Under the pieces are notes generated by a model. That model was given only the letters and a program-made list of their open reading frames with translations, was not told the DNA's origin and did not search any database. This document shows positions 34,469 through 43,441 of a stretch of DNA of 64,000 bases, in pieces. The position numbers and the translations under genes are program-made. Each line of letters opens with the position of its first letter. Position 1 is the first letter of the stretch. The DNA comes from Nucisporomicrobium flavum (GTDB lineage Bacteria > Actinomycetota > Actinomycetes > Mycobacteriales > Micromonosporaceae). The stretch spans positions 1 to 64,000 of the forward strand of contig NZ_JADMLH010000023.1 in NCBI RefSeq assembly GCF_016464385.1. Reading direction: 5' to 3'.

Positions 34469-35161
34469 CTATGCCGGGACCGGTGGGCGCGGCACCTCGG
34501 CGAACGCCGTGGTGCGGAACCAGCCCGGCAGCGCTCGTCGCAGCGTCTCCGGCCCGTCGATCCGCAGGTCGCTCGAGCGCAGCGCCTGCCGCCAGCTGAC
34601 ATCCCCGCGCCACACCTGCGTCAGGCAGCGCAGCCCGGCCGTCACGGTCACCGTCACGGGGTGGCCCGGGTCCGCGTCGCAGACGTCGGCGTCGGCGGCG
34701 GCGGCGGTCAGCACCAGCCACCAGTCGCGCAGCCGCGGTGCCGTGCCGGGGAAGCGGAAGTGCACGACCGTACGGCCGGCGGGCAGCGCGGCGTGGTCCA
34801 CATGGCGGTGCATGTCCCACAGCAGCAGCCGCGGGTCGAGGTCCGCGTCGCCCAGCTCGCCGATCCAGCGCACGCCCCACGCGCCCAGCGCCAGGACGAC
34901 CGGCTCGAGCTCGCGCCCGGCGGCGGTGAGCAGGTAGTGCACCTCGGTGCCGGCGGGCTCGCGGCGGACGACGCCCGCGGCGACGAGCTGCTGCAGCCGT
35001 TTCGACAGCAGCGACGGTGACATCCGCGGCAGCCCGCGCCGCAGGTCGTTGAAGTGGCGGCTGCCTGCCACGAGTTCCCGCACGACGAGCAGCGTCCACC
35101 GCTCGTCGAGCACCTCCATGGCCTTCGCGACGGGACAGAACTGCTGGTAGGACGCGCCCAT
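34469..35161 (-). CDS. HxlR-family regulator with C-terminal SCP2-like domain
   Basis: A 230-residue regulator. The HxlR winged helix covers residues about 10-95: CPVAKAMEVLDERWTLLVVR with the lone conserved cysteine, then GLPRMSPSLLSKRLQQLVAAG and the wing. Residues about 130-220 (TVVHFRFPGTAP onward, PVTVTVTAGLRCL) resemble a SCP2/sterol-carrier-like domain seen in some actinobacterial HxlR proteins. Start ATG 35161 (MGASYQQFCPVA). Divergent from a methyltransferase, with a perfect 9-bp dyad between them. Likely represses the methyltransferase in response to a small molecule or redox signal. Confidence 0.88.
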   Translation of the reverse strand: MGASYQQFCPVAKAMEVLDERWTLLVVRELVAGSRHFNDLRRGLPRMSPSLLSKRLQQLVAAGVVRREPAGTEVHYLLTAAGRELEPVVLALGAWGVRWIGELGDADLDPRLLLWDMHRHVDHAALPAGRTVVHFRFPGTAPRLRDWWLVLTAAAADADVCDADPGHPVTVTVTAGLRCLTQVWRGDVSWRQALRSSDLRIDGPETLRRALPGWFRTTAFAEVPRPPVPA

Positions 35162-35193
35162 GCCGGTACGGTATGCCGCCCGCACCGCGCGGG

Positions 35194-35214
35194 CCAGTAC
35201 AGATCCTGTACTGG
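35194..35214. promoter_or_regulatory. Perfect inverted repeat, HxlR operator candidate
   Basis: Arms CCAGTACAG (35194-35202) and CTGTACTGG (35206-35214) around ATC: nine perfect base pairs, 33 bases upstream of hxlR and 60 bases upstream of the methyltransferase. HxlR dimers bind such GTAC-rich dyads, so this is probably the shared operator. Confidence 0.8.
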
Positions 35215-35273
35215 TTCGTTGCTCCCCACGGCCCCTACGGTCGGGGCATCACCGCACGCGAGGGGGCACAGAC

Positions 35274-36083
35274 ATGACGGCTCGGGCAGTGTGGGCGCTC
35301 GGCGACTATCCCACCGTCGCCGCCGAGGTCATCCCGGCCCTCGGGCCGGTGCTGGTCGAGGCGTGCGGCGTCGGGCCGGGGCAGCGGGTGCTCGACGTCG
35401 CCGCGGGTACGGGCAACGTCGCGATCCCCGCCGCGCTCGCCGGCGCGGACGTGACCGCGTCCGATCTGACCCCGGAGCTCCTCGCGGCCGGGAGCGCCCA
35501 GGCCGAGCGCCGCGGCGTCAAGGTGCGCTGGCAGGAGGCGGACGCGGAGGCGCTGCCGTTCGACGACGGGGAGTTCGACGCCGTGCTGTCGTGCGTGGGC
35601 GCCATGTTCGCCCCGCATCACCAGCGCACGGCCGACGAGCTGGTGCGGGTGTGCCGGCCGGGCGGCGTCGTCGGGATGATCAACTGGACACCGGAGGGCT
35701 TCATCGGTCAGCTGTTCGCGGCCATGAAGCCGTACGTTCCGCCGGCGCCGCCGTCCGCGCAGCCGCCGCCGCTGTGGGGCGACCCCGGCCACGTCGGCGC
35801 GCTGTTCGGCGACCGCCTCACCGACGTCACCGCGCGGCGGGCCGTGCTGCGGGTGGACCGGTTCGGGACGGCGGAGGAGTTCCGCGACTACTTCCGGGCC
35901 AACTACGGCCCGACGATCGCGGTGTACCGGGCGGTCGGCGCGGACGGGGAGCGGCGGGCGGCGCTCGACGCGGACCTGGCCGACCTCGCCCGGCGGCACG
36001 ACGTGGGCGGCGGCGCGATGGAGTGGGAGTACCTGCTGCACACCGGCCGCCGGGTCACGCCACCAGCCACGTCCCGGCCATGA
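35274..36083 (+). CDS. Class I SAM-dependent methyltransferase (UbiE/COQ5-like)
   Basis: A 269-residue methyltransferase. SAM-binding motif I is RVLDVAAGTGNVAIPAA near residue 38, acidic motif II ASDLTPELL near 62, then WQEADAEALPFDDGEFDAVLS near 83 and motif III-like VCRPGGVVGMINW near 125. Acceptor is a small molecule, not identifiable. Start ATG 35274 with AGGGGG 8 bases upstream. Controlled in all likelihood by the divergent HxlR through the dyad at 35194-35214. Its 3' end overlaps the convergent mannosyltransferase-like gene by 29 bases. Confidence 0.88.
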   Translation: MTARAVWALGDYPTVAAEVIPALGPVLVEACGVGPGQRVLDVAAGTGNVAIPAALAGADVTASDLTPELLAAGSAQAERRGVKVRWQEADAEALPFDDGEFDAVLSCVGAMFAPHHQRTADELVRVCRPGGVVGMINWTPEGFIGQLFAAMKPYVPPAPPSAQPPPLWGDPGHVGALFGDRLTDVTARRAVLRVDRFGTAEEFRDYFRANYGPTIAVYRAVGADGERRAALDADLADLARRHDVGGGAMEWEYLLHTGRRVTPPATSRP

Positions 36084-37266
36084 AGATGATCAGGAACACC
36101 GCGTGCAGCGCCATCCCGACGACCAGCACCGACCGGTCGACGGCCTCCTTGGCGCCCATGCGGGCCAGCACGAGGAAGATCGCCACGGCCTCCATGGCGT
36201 AGCGGGCCGAGGACTGCATGGCTCGCCCGCCGACCTCCGTCGACATCAACATGACGAGGGTCAGGCCGCCCTGGACGACGAGGTACATCTGGTCGCGGCG
36301 GAACTTGTACGGACCGGCGACGCACAACACGAGCAGCACCACGGCGACCAGGACCGTACCGGCGTCGAGGGCAGCGCCCAGCGTAGTCGGGGACAGCAGG
36401 CTGTGGCCGCCCGGCTGCCGTACGGCGATCAGCCACGCCTCGCCCGGGAACGTGTACCGCCGGCCCCACTGGTCCTGCGCGATGCTGAACGCCAGCGGGC
36501 TGCCCAGCTCCACCAGGCAGTAGATGCTGTACGCCACCACGCCCAGCGGCACCAGCGCGATCCCCAGCACGTCCGCCCGGATCCGGCGCAGCCGCCAGCC
36601 GTGCTGACGCAGGTACTCGAACGCGAGCGGGGCCATGAGCAGCACGCCGAACAGCCGCGTGGCCGACGACAGCGCCCCGAGCGAACCGGCGAGCCACCAG
36701 TGCCCGCGGCGCCCGGCGTACAGGGCACCGACCGCGAGCAGCAGGAACAGCGACTCGTTGTAGCCGATGAACAGGAAGAACCCCATCGGGAACGCGGCCA
36801 GGTACCACGCGGCGCGGCGGGCCACCTGGGGGCCGAACTCGTGATCGGCCAGCCGGTACAGCACGGCGATCGCACCGTACGCGGCGGCGTTGGCGACGAC
36901 GAGGGCGCTGATCAGCGCGCCGCCCGGCAGCACCGCGTCCACGACGTGGATCAGCAGTGGGTAGAGCGGGAAGAACGCCGGGAAGCCGGGGCCGAGGTGA
37001 TACCCGCTCTCGGCGATGCGTACGTAGTGGCCGGCGTCCCACTTGTTCCACATGAGCAGGACGTGCCACAGGTCCGGGGCCTTGCCGCCGCGCGGCACCC
37101 ACGCCAGCACGCTGACGAGCAGGTGCACCACGAGGGTGGCCGACCACACGGCGAGGGCGGCGAGGAACGCCGATCGCCAGGGGCTGCGGACCGGCGGCTC
37201 GGCAACGTCGGGTATGGCGGGGCTGATGGTCGCCGGCTGGTCAAGCGTGACGGTCAAGGAGCTCAC
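36055..37266 (-). CDS. PIG-V-like integral membrane mannosyltransferase
   Basis: A 403-residue membrane protein with about nine hydrophobic helices. The signature WNKWDAGHYVRIAESGYH (near residue 75) matches the PIG-V/GPI-mannosyltransferase-II-like family used by actinobacteria to add sugars from polyprenyl-phosphate donors outside the membrane. A short cytoplasmic N-terminus precedes the first helix near 32-52. The start GTG overlaps the stop of the upstream GT2 gene by 4 bases (GTGA), so they are co-translated: GT2 would make the lipid-linked donor and this protein would use it. It overlaps the convergent methyltransferase end by 29 bases. Confidence 0.85.
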   Translation of the reverse strand: MSSLTVTLDQPATISPAIPDVAEPPVRSPWRSAFLAALAVWSATLVVHLLVSVLAWVPRGGKAPDLWHVLLMWNKWDAGHYVRIAESGYHLGPGFPAFFPLYPLLIHVVDAVLPGGALISALVVANAAAYGAIAVLYRLADHEFGPQVARRAAWYLAAFPMGFFLFIGYNESLFLLLAVGALYAGRRGHWWLAGSLGALSSATRLFGVLLMAPLAFEYLRQHGWRLRRIRADVLGIALVPLGVVAYSIYCLVELGSPLAFSIAQDQWGRRYTFPGEAWLIAVRQPGGHSLLSPTTLGAALDAGTVLVAVVLLVLCVAGPYKFRRDQMYLVVQGGLTLVMLMSTEVGGRAMQSSARYAMEAVAIFLVLARMGAKEAVDRSVLVVGMALHAVFLIIFMAGTWLVA

Positions 37267-38243
37267 CGGCCGGTGGTCGCGTACGGGCGGGTCCGCTTGG
37301 TCACGGCCGAGTCGAAGGTGACCACGTACGCCGGGCGCCCCTGCATCGTGGTGAAGATACGGGCCACGTACTCGCCGAGCAGCCCGAGGCACAGCAGCTG
37401 CAACGCGCCGAGGAAGACCAGCGCCACGAACATCGAGGTCCAGCCCGGAACGACATTGCCCCACAGGTACGCCGCGAGCACGGCCGCCCCCATCACGACG
37501 CACAGCGCCACCCCCGCGCAGCCCAGCCAGGTCGCGACCCGCAGCGGGGCGGCCGAGAAGCCGGTGATGCTGTCCAGCGCGAGCCGGATCATCTTGGCGA
37601 GGGGGTACTTGGACCGGCCGGCGGCGCGCCGCTCCCGGGCGTACGTCACCTCGCCGCTGGGCAGCCCCAGCCAGGGCACGAGCAGGCGGTAGACCGGCCC
37701 CTGCTCGGGCAGCTCGGTCAGGGCGTCCACGGCCGTACGGCTGAGCAGCCGGAAGTCCCCCGCATTGTGCGGTACGGACGTCCCCACCACGCGCCGGATG
37801 AGCCGGTAGTACATCCCCGCGGTCCAGCGCTTGAACGGGCTGTCGGTGGTGCGGTCGGTCCGGACGCCGTGCACCACGTCGAGGCCCTCGCGCTCGGCGA
37901 GGCCCAGCATCTCGGCGATGACCTCCGGCGGGTCCTGCAGGTCGACGTCGATGCTGACCACGTACTGCCCGCGGACCCGTTGCAGCCCCGCGGTGAGCGC
38001 GTTCTGGTGCCCGCTGTTGCGGCGCAGCCGGACGACCCGCAGCTGCGGCCACTCGCGGCGCATCTTCTCCAGCACCGCGGGGGTGGCGTCCCGGCTGCCG
38101 TCGTCGACGGTGAGCACCTCGTACGTCTCACCGAGCCCGTCCAGCACCGGGCGCAGCCGCTCCGCGAACAGCGGCAGGACGTCCTCCTCGTTGAACACCG
38201 GAACAACGACGGACAACCGCGGCATCGGCGTCACGACACTCAT
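37263..38243 (-). CDS. Polyprenyl-phosphate glycosyltransferase, GT2 (DPM1/GtrB-like)
   Basis: A 326-residue GT2 enzyme. The catalytic N-terminal domain has LSVVVPVFNEEDVLP near residue 10, LTVDDGSRDATP near 45 and the metal-binding SIDVDLQDPPE near 98. Two C-terminal transmembrane helices (about 235-260 and 270-295) are typical of GtrB-type enzymes, which load glucose or mannose from a nucleotide sugar onto undecaprenyl phosphate. ATG start with GGGAGGG 5 bases upstream. It is first in an operon with the PIG-V-like transferase. The sugar cannot be read from sequence. The 183-base gap upstream holds a small CCGGC/GCCGG stem (38293-38305) and no gene. Confidence 0.9.
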   Translation of the reverse strand: MSVVTPMPRLSVVVPVFNEEDVLPLFAERLRPVLDGLGETYEVLTVDDGSRDATPAVLEKMRREWPQLRVVRLRRNSGHQNALTAGLQRVRGQYVVSIDVDLQDPPEVIAEMLGLAEREGLDVVHGVRTDRTTDSPFKRWTAGMYYRLIRRVVGTSVPHNAGDFRLLSRTAVDALTELPEQGPVYRLLVPWLGLPSGEVTYARERRAAGRSKYPLAKMIRLALDSITGFSAAPLRVATWLGCAGVALCVVMGAAVLAAYLWGNVVPGWTSMFVALVFLGALQLLCLGLLGEYVARIFTTMQGRPAYVVTFDSAVTKRTRPYATTGR

Positions 38244-38426
38244 CTGGCCCTCCCCTACGTGATCACTACCGGGGAAGAGGTTGGCCCGGGAGCCGGCGAA
38301 GCCGGGTCATTTCCCGGCGACGTGGCACATAGGTGGGAGTTGCGGCGGAAAGCCGTCCGAGACATACATCTCACCTTGCCCACGGCTGCAACCTTCGGGG
38401 CCGCTCACGCGCTTGTGCGCACCGCA

Positions 38427-39224
38427 TCACCGCAGCGTGATGAGGTTGCCGGTGATGAGTGACGCCGCGTCCGAGGCCAGGTACGCGATCACGCCGGCCA
38501 CCTCGGCGGGCGTCGCGACGTGGACGTGGGCGGTGCTCCGCTCGACGAAGGCGCGGACCTCGTCGGTCACCCATCCGGTGTCGGTGACGGGCGGGTGCAC
38601 CACGTTGGCGGTGATGCCCAGCGGGGCCAGCTCCACCGCCGCCGACATCGTGTAGTTGTTCTGCGCCGCCTTCGCCGCCCCGTACGAGACCTCCTGCGGG
38701 AAGCCGAGGTCACCGCCGGAGGTGAGCCCGACGATCCGGCCCCACCCGGCGCCGCGGGCGGCGTGCCGGCGGGCGAACTCGGCGATCAGCAGGGCCGGCG
38801 CCATGGCGTCGACGGCGAACTGCCGCTGCCAGGTGGACGCGGTGACCGGCTGCAGGGTGCGGCCGTGCTGGTCGACGGTGGCCGGGCTGAACGTGTCCTG
38901 TACCCAGCCGGAGGCGTTGTTGACGAGGATGTCGACGGGCCCGAACGCCGCCTCGGCCCGGTCGAAGAGCCGCCGCGCCGCTTCGGGGTCGGTGAGGTCC
39001 TCGGCGACCGCTACCGCGTCACCGCCGCGCTCGCGGATGCCCGTCACCACCGCGTCGGCGGTCTGCGCCCGATTTGTTCGGTACGCCGCGGGCACCGCCG
39101 GGTCCGGCTCCTCCTCGACCGTCCAGTAGGCGCACACCACCGCCGCGCCCTGGGCCGCCAGCGCCTCCGCCGTCGCCGCGCCGATGCCGTGGTTGGCGCC
39201 GGTGACCAGCGCGACATGCCTCAT
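38427..39224 (-). CDS. Short-chain dehydrogenase/reductase
   Basis: A 265-residue SDR: NAD(P)-binding TGANHGIGAATA near residue 8, NNAS near 98, catalytic serine in VGLTSGGDLG near 168 and YGAAKAAQNNYTM near 181 with the Tyr and Lys of YxxxK. An insert YWTVEEEPDPAVPA near residue 33 is longer than usual. Substrate unknown. Start ATG 39224. Divergent from the DUF72 gene with 69 bases between the starts. Confidence 0.92.
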   Translation of the reverse strand: MRHVALVTGANHGIGAATAEALAAQGAAVVCAYWTVEEEPDPAVPAAYRTNRAQTADAVVTGIRERGGDAVAVAEDLTDPEAARRLFDRAEAAFGPVDILVNNASGWVQDTFSPATVDQHGRTLQPVTASTWQRQFAVDAMAPALLIAEFARRHAARGAGWGRIVGLTSGGDLGFPQEVSYGAAKAAQNNYTMSAAVELAPLGITANVVHPPVTDTGWVTDEVRAFVERSTAHVHVATPAEVAGVIAYLASDAASLITGNLITLR

Positions 39225-39281
39225 GCGGGGAGTCTGTGCCGCCCCGCCTGCGCCCCGCAACGCGGTTTCCGCGCGAGCGCG

Positions 39282-39287
39282 TACCGT
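39282..39287 (+). promoter_or_regulatory. -10 hexamer TACCGT of the DUF72 gene (leaderless)
   Basis: TACCGT fits TANNNT and ends 6 bases before ATG 39294, with no ribosome binding site between. The mRNA is probably leaderless. Confidence 0.5.
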
Positions 39288-39293
39288 TTTCCC

Positions 39294-40136
39294 ATGCGTC
39301 TTCATGTGGGTTGTGCGATGTGGACACATAAGGCATGGCAGGGCCGTTTCATCCCGCATCCGCTGCCGACCCACGAGAAGCTGCAGGCGTACGCCGGCTG
39401 GTGCAACGCGGTCGAGGGCAACACGACGTTCTACGCGACACCCGCGCGGGAGACCGTGCTGTCGTGGGCGCAGCAGACCGGGCCGGATTTCCGGTTCGTG
39501 CTGAAGCTGCCGAAGGTGATCACGCACGAGCACCGGCTGGCCGGGGCGGACGAGCCCCTGCGCGTCTTCCTCGACACGATGGAACCGCTCGGCCCGCGCG
39601 TCCACGCGTACTGGATCCAGCTTCCCGGCTCCTTCGGACCTCCGGACGTGCCCGCGCTCGCCGCCTTCCTGGCCCGGCTCCCCGCCTCCCACCGGTACGC
39701 CGTGGAGGTGCGGCATCCCGCGTTCTTCGACGACCGGCGGGCGACGGCCGAGCTGGAGGAGGTGCTGGCCACGGTCGGCGCCGAGTGGATCCCGTTCGAC
39801 ACCACCGCGTTCTTCCGTACGCCGCCGACCAGCGACGGGGAACGTGACGCCTGGACGAAGAAGCCTCGGGTGTCCCTGCGGACGCGGGCGCTGACCGACC
39901 GGCCCATCGTCCGCTACCTCGGGCGCGACGCCGAACAGGAGACGGTCGCGGGCTGGCAGCGCTGGGTGGCGGTCACGGCCGGCTGGCTGCGGGAGGGGCG
40001 CTCCCCCACCGTGTTCATCCACACGCCCGACAACGCGGACGCGCCGGCGCTGGCCCGCCGGTTCCACGAGGAGGTGCGGGCCCGCGTACCCGGATTGGAG
40101 CCTTTGCCGGAAACCGAACCGCTGACCCTCTTCTGA
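39294..40136 (+). CDS. DUF72 domain protein (YecE-like)
   Basis: A 280-residue DUF72 (TIM-barrel, YecE family) protein. Characteristic stretches are VGCAMWTHKAWQGRF at residues 4-18, WCNAVEGNTTFYATP near 36, FRFVLKLPKVITHEHRL near 65 and YAVEVRHPAFF near 140. No biochemical role is established for the family; distant resemblance to sugar-phosphate or UV-endonuclease-like barrels has been noted. Probably leaderless. It ends 4 bases before the convergent XRE gene. Confidence 0.92.
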   Translation: MRLHVGCAMWTHKAWQGRFIPHPLPTHEKLQAYAGWCNAVEGNTTFYATPARETVLSWAQQTGPDFRFVLKLPKVITHEHRLAGADEPLRVFLDTMEPLGPRVHAYWIQLPGSFGPPDVPALAAFLARLPASHRYAVEVRHPAFFDDRRATAELEEVLATVGAEWIPFDTTAFFRTPPTSDGERDAWTKKPRVSLRTRALTDRPIVRYLGRDAEQETVAGWQRWVAVTAGWLREGRSPTVFIHTPDNADAPALARRFHEEVRARVPGLEPLPETEPLTLF

Positions 40137-40140
40137 AAGC

Positions 40141-40935
40141 TCAGGCCAGGCGGGCGAGCGCGGCGGCGGCCGGGCTGTCCGGCTCCGGCCGGTACGCGAT
40201 GACGACCTGGCCGTGCGAGCCGTCGACGTGCAGGACGTGCCGGCGCAGCGCGAACCGGCCGGCCACCGGATGCGCGAAGGCCTTCGTCTCGTCGCGGGTC
40301 GGGTGCACGTCGTGCCGCGCCCACAGGTCCCGGAACGCCGCGCTGGCCGCGCACAGCTCCTCCACCAACGCGGGCAGCACCGGATCGTCCGAATCCGTGC
40401 CGATCGCCGCGCGCAGGGCCGCCACCGACGAGCGGGCCACCGCCGGCCAGTCGGCGTACCGGTCGCGGGTGTCCGGATCGAGGAACACGTCGCGGATGAG
40501 ATTGCGCCCCGGACGGTGGGCGGGCACGAGGGCCTGCGCGAGCGCGTTGCTCGCCAGCACGTCGAAGTGCCGGCCGCGGACGTACGCCGGCACCCCCGAC
40601 CAGGCGTCCAGCAGCTCCTGCATGCCGTCGGCCAGCCGCTCCGGCGCGACCGGGACGGGCTCCGGCGCGGCCAGCCGGCGCAGGTGCGCCACGCCGTCCT
40701 CGTCGAGCCGCAGCGCCCGGCCGAGCGCGGCGAGCACCTGCGGGGACGGGTTGCGGTCACGACCCTGCTCCAGGCGGACCAGATACGGCTCACTGACCCC
40801 GGCGAGCGCGGCCAGCTCGGCGCGGCGCAGGCCCGCGACCCGGCGACGGCCGTTCGTGCGTACGCCGGCCTCCTCGGGCGTGACCAGCGACCGGCGCGCC
40901 TTCAGGAACTCACCGAACCGGTTGTCGCCCGCCAC
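40141..40935 (-). CDS. XRE-type regulator with MmyB-like C-terminal domain
   Basis: A 264-residue regulator. The XRE helix-turn-helix lies near residues 33-78 (GLRRAELAALAGVSEPYLVRLEQGRDRNPS), and the C-terminal MmyB-like domain (about 98-260) shows DVLASNALAQALVP and FAHPVAGRFALRRHVLHVDG, the fatty-acid-binding MltR/MmyB pattern common in Streptomyces. Start GTG 40935. Divergent from a frameshifted SDR gene with about 98 bases between. In this family the regulator usually controls a divergent SDR, and that is likely here. Confidence 0.9.
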   Translation of the reverse strand: MAGDNRFGEFLKARRSLVTPEEAGVRTNGRRRVAGLRRAELAALAGVSEPYLVRLEQGRDRNPSPQVLAALGRALRLDEDGVAHLRRLAAPEPVPVAPERLADGMQELLDAWSGVPAYVRGRHFDVLASNALAQALVPAHRPGRNLIRDVFLDPDTRDRYADWPAVARSSVAALRAAIGTDSDDPVLPALVEELCAASAAFRDLWARHDVHPTRDETKAFAHPVAGRFALRRHVLHVDGSHGQVVIAYRPEPDSPAAAALARLA

Positions 40936-40940
40936 GACCG

Positions 40941-40946
40941 CACTGT
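40941..40946 (-). promoter_or_regulatory. -10 hexamer of the XRE gene (leaderless)
   Basis: On the minus strand TACAGT fits TANNNT and ends 5 bases before GTG 40935. No ribosome binding site intervenes, so leaderless translation is likely. Confidence 0.5.
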
Positions 40947-41032
40947 AGCTCGGCGGACCGGCTCCTCGAAGGCGCGATGGTGACCGTGACGGGGTACTGG
41001 CAGCCCTCGCGGGCCCGGCAGACGATCGAGGC

Positions 41033-41859
41033 ATGACATCTCAGGACTCGAAGGTCTGGTTCATCACCGGCGCGTCCCGCGGCTTCGGCCGGGTGTGGGC
41101 CGAGGCGGCACTGGAGCGCGGCGACCGGGTGGTCGCCACCGCCCGTACCGTCGGCAGGCTCGACGATCTCGTCGCCGCGCACCCGGACTCCGCGCTGGCC
41201 CTCCCGCTCGACGTCACCGACCGGGCCGCGGCCCTGGCCGCGGTCCAGGAGGCCCACGAACGCTTCGGCAGGCTGGACGTCGTCGTCAACAACGCCGGGT
41301 ACGGCCTGTTCGGCGCGGCCGAGGAGGTGACGGAGGCCCAGGTCCGCGCCCGATGGAGACGAACTTCCTCGGCGCGGTGTGGGTGACGCAGGCCGCCGTG
41401 CCCATCCTGCGCGGCCAGGGCGGCGGGCACATCATCCAGGTGTCGAGCATCGGCGGCGTCGCCGCGTTCCCGCTGCTCGGCATCTACAACGCGAGCAAGT
41501 GGGCGCTCGAGGGGTTCAGCGAGGCGCTCGCCCAGGAGGTCGCGCCGGCGGGCGTGCGGGTCACGGTCGTGGAACCCGGGCCGTACGGGACCGACTGGTC
41601 CGGCAGCTCCGCGGTGCAGGCCGAGCCGCTGCCCGCGTACGACTCCGTCCGCGAGGCGCGCCGGTCGGCGGCGGCGGGGCGGCAACCGGCCGGCCCCGGG
41701 CACACGGCGAAGGCGATGCTCGCGCTCGTGGACCTGCCCGAGCCGCCGCTGCGGTTGTTCCTGGGCACGTACCCGTACCCGGTGGCGGAGAAGGCGTACG
41801 CCCAGCGCCTCGACACCTGGCACCAGTGGCGCGACCTGGCCGCCTCAGCCGACGGCTGA
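41033..41859 (+). pseudogene. Short-chain dehydrogenase broken by a one-base deletion
   Basis: An SDR whose two halves are in different frames. The first (from ATG 41033) has ITGASRGFGR, LPLDVTD and VVNNAGYGL up to EAQVRA. The second, from 41353, begins METNFLGAVWVTQAA and contains VSSIGGVAAF and the catalytic YNASKWALEG. The frames join at 41348-41355, where GCC CG ATG GAG lacks one base; family members have a glutamine codon before MetGlu. Restoring one base gives an intact protein of about 275 residues. Both halves show normal selection, so a sequencing error or very recent mutation is likely. Divergent from the XRE/MmyB regulator. Confidence 0.88.
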
Positions 41860-42459
41860 GTCCGGCGGATCGGAGTCGGTGATCGGCGGCGGAGCCGTAA
41901 CTGTCGTAGGCGGCAGGGCCGTCGGGCTGGTGCTGGGCCGGGTCGGCGACGGCGCGGGTGGCGTCGGCGCAGTCGTCGGCGGGGATGTACTCACGACGCT
42001 GCCACGCACCCAAACCTGGAGGCTGCTTCCGGCCAAGCGCAGCTGCGTGGAGTTGCACGAGACCACGGCCCCGCTGGAGACCTTGCGTACGGTGATCGTC
42101 AGGCTCTTCGTCGTCACGGTGGCGCCGGCGGCATAGCGGCCGGCGTAGACGTCGTCCTCGTCCACCGTGAACGTGCCGATCGTGCTCAGCGGGGTGAACG
42201 ACACCGTGAGCTTGCCCGTGGTCGTGGAGCACGACACCCCGGTCAGGCCGCTGCCGCGCAGGGGCGACTCCCCCGCGACGACCCAGCGGTGCTTGGCGGT
42301 GTCGTAACGCACGACGCCGTACCGGTCCTGCACCGTCACCGTGCCGGCCGCCTCCGGGGCGGTCGGGGACTTCCTCGCGGCCGTCAGCGCGTACGGCAGG
42401 CCGGCGGCCACACCGATCCCCACGGCGACCAGAAGCACGGAAGCGTGCCGTCTCATCAT
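41845..42459 (-). CDS. Exported or membrane-anchored Pro/Thr-rich protein of unknown function
   Basis: A 204-residue protein with an N-terminal hydrophobic helix (residues 5-25, MMRRHASVLLVAVGIGVAAG), a small beta-rich domain with two cysteines (CSTTTGKLTV near 78 and VVSCNSTQ near 135, possible disulphide) and a Pro/Thr/Ser-rich tail from about 160, typical of cell-wall-spanning linkers. AAGGAGG precedes two adjacent ATGs (42459 and 42456); the second has the better spacing. I do not recognise the family. Divergent from the CPBP-kinase-regulator operon; it may be an envelope component or sensor input, which is inference. Tail overlaps the convergent SDR by 15 bases. Confidence 0.75.
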   Translation of the reverse strand: MMRRHASVLLVAVGIGVAAGLPYALTAARKSPTAPEAAGTVTVQDRYGVVRYDTAKHRWVVAGESPLRGSGLTGVSCSTTTGKLTVSFTPLSTIGTFTVDEDDVYAGRYAAGATVTTKSLTITVRKVSSGAVVSCNSTQLRLAGSSLQVWVRGSVVSTSPPTTAPTPPAPSPTRPSTSPTALPPTTVTAPPPITDSDPPDSAVG

Positions 42460-42604
42460 CGGACCTCCTTGATGTCCGTCGTGGATTGTCCCCCGTGCGA
42501 GCTACCCGGAAGTGTCCACCGCGCGGTGACGATTCCCGGCCCGGAAATCCATAACTTTCTTGGTGACCCCAGGCGCCCCGGCCGCGGGTCACGAAGGAGG
42601 CGTC

Positions 42605-43441
42605 ATGAGGTTCATCAAGCAGCTGCTCGCGGTGGTGGCGATCGCCGCCGTGGGTGGTCAGGCGGTCAACGCGGTGTCCGGCAACCCGTGGCTCACGCTG
42701 GTGCTCGGCATCGTCACGGCCGCGCTCGCGGTCCTCGTCTACCGCTGGGTGGTCGGGCGCACCGAACGCCGGGAGGTGACGGAGCTGACGCGGACCGGCG
42801 CCGCCGCCCGCCTGACCCGCGGGGTGCTGATCGGCTTCGCGATGTTCGCCGCGGTCATCGCCAACATCGCGTTCCTGGACGGCTACCACGTCAAGGGGCT
42901 CGGCTCGGTGAGCGGCGCCCTGGGGCTGCTCGGGTTCATGGCGGCCGCGGCGGTGACCGAGGAGCTGCTCTTCCGCGGGGTGCTGTTCCGCATCGTCGAG
43001 GAGCGTACGGGCACCTGGATCGCGCTGCTGCTGACCGGCCTGGTGTTCGGCGCCATGCACCTGGCGAACCCGGACGCCACCCTGTGGGGCGCGACGGCCA
43101 TCGCGATCGAGGCCGGCTTCATGCTCGCCGCCTGTTACGCCGCCACCCGCAACCTGTGGGTGCCGATCGGCCTGCACTTCGGCTGGAACTTCGCGGCCGG
43201 CGGCATCTTCAGCGTCGTGGTCTCCGGCAACGGCGACTCGAAGGGCCTCCTGGAGGCGACCATGTCCGGCCCCGCCGCGCTGACCGGCGGCGACTTCGGC
43301 CCGGAGGGCAGCCTCTACACGCTGGCGGCGGGGGTGCTGTTGACGGTGGTGTTCCTGATGCTGGCGCGCCGCCGCGGTCACATCGTTCCGCGCCGCCGCC
43401 GGGCGGTCCGCGAGACGCCGGCCGTTATGGTTTCCCAGTGA
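42605..43441 (+). CDS. CPBP-family intramembrane metalloprotease
   Basis: A 278-residue membrane protein with about seven helices. All three CPBP (Abi, Rce1-like) motifs are present: TEELLFRG near residue 120 (EExxxR), FGAMHLAN near 155 and GLHFGWN near 192, supplying the catalytic glutamates and metal-binding histidines. Family members cleave membrane substrates or process bacteriocin-like peptides. ATG start with AAGGAGG 5 bases upstream. First gene of an operon: its stop overlaps the histidine kinase start by 4 bases (GTGA). The protease may process a membrane ligand of that kinase. Confidence 0.92.
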   Translation: MRFIKQLLAVVAIAAVGGQAVNAVSGNPWLTLVLGIVTAALAVLVYRWVVGRTERREVTELTRTGAAARLTRGVLIGFAMFAAVIANIAFLDGYHVKGLGSVSGALGLLGFMAAAAVTEELLFRGVLFRIVEERTGTWIALLLTGLVFGAMHLANPDATLWGATAIAIEAGFMLAACYAATRNLWVPIGLHFGWNFAAGGIFSVVVSGNGDSKGLLEATMSGPAALTGGDFGPEGSLYTLAAGVLLTVVFLMLARRRGHIVPRRRRAVRETPAVMVSQ

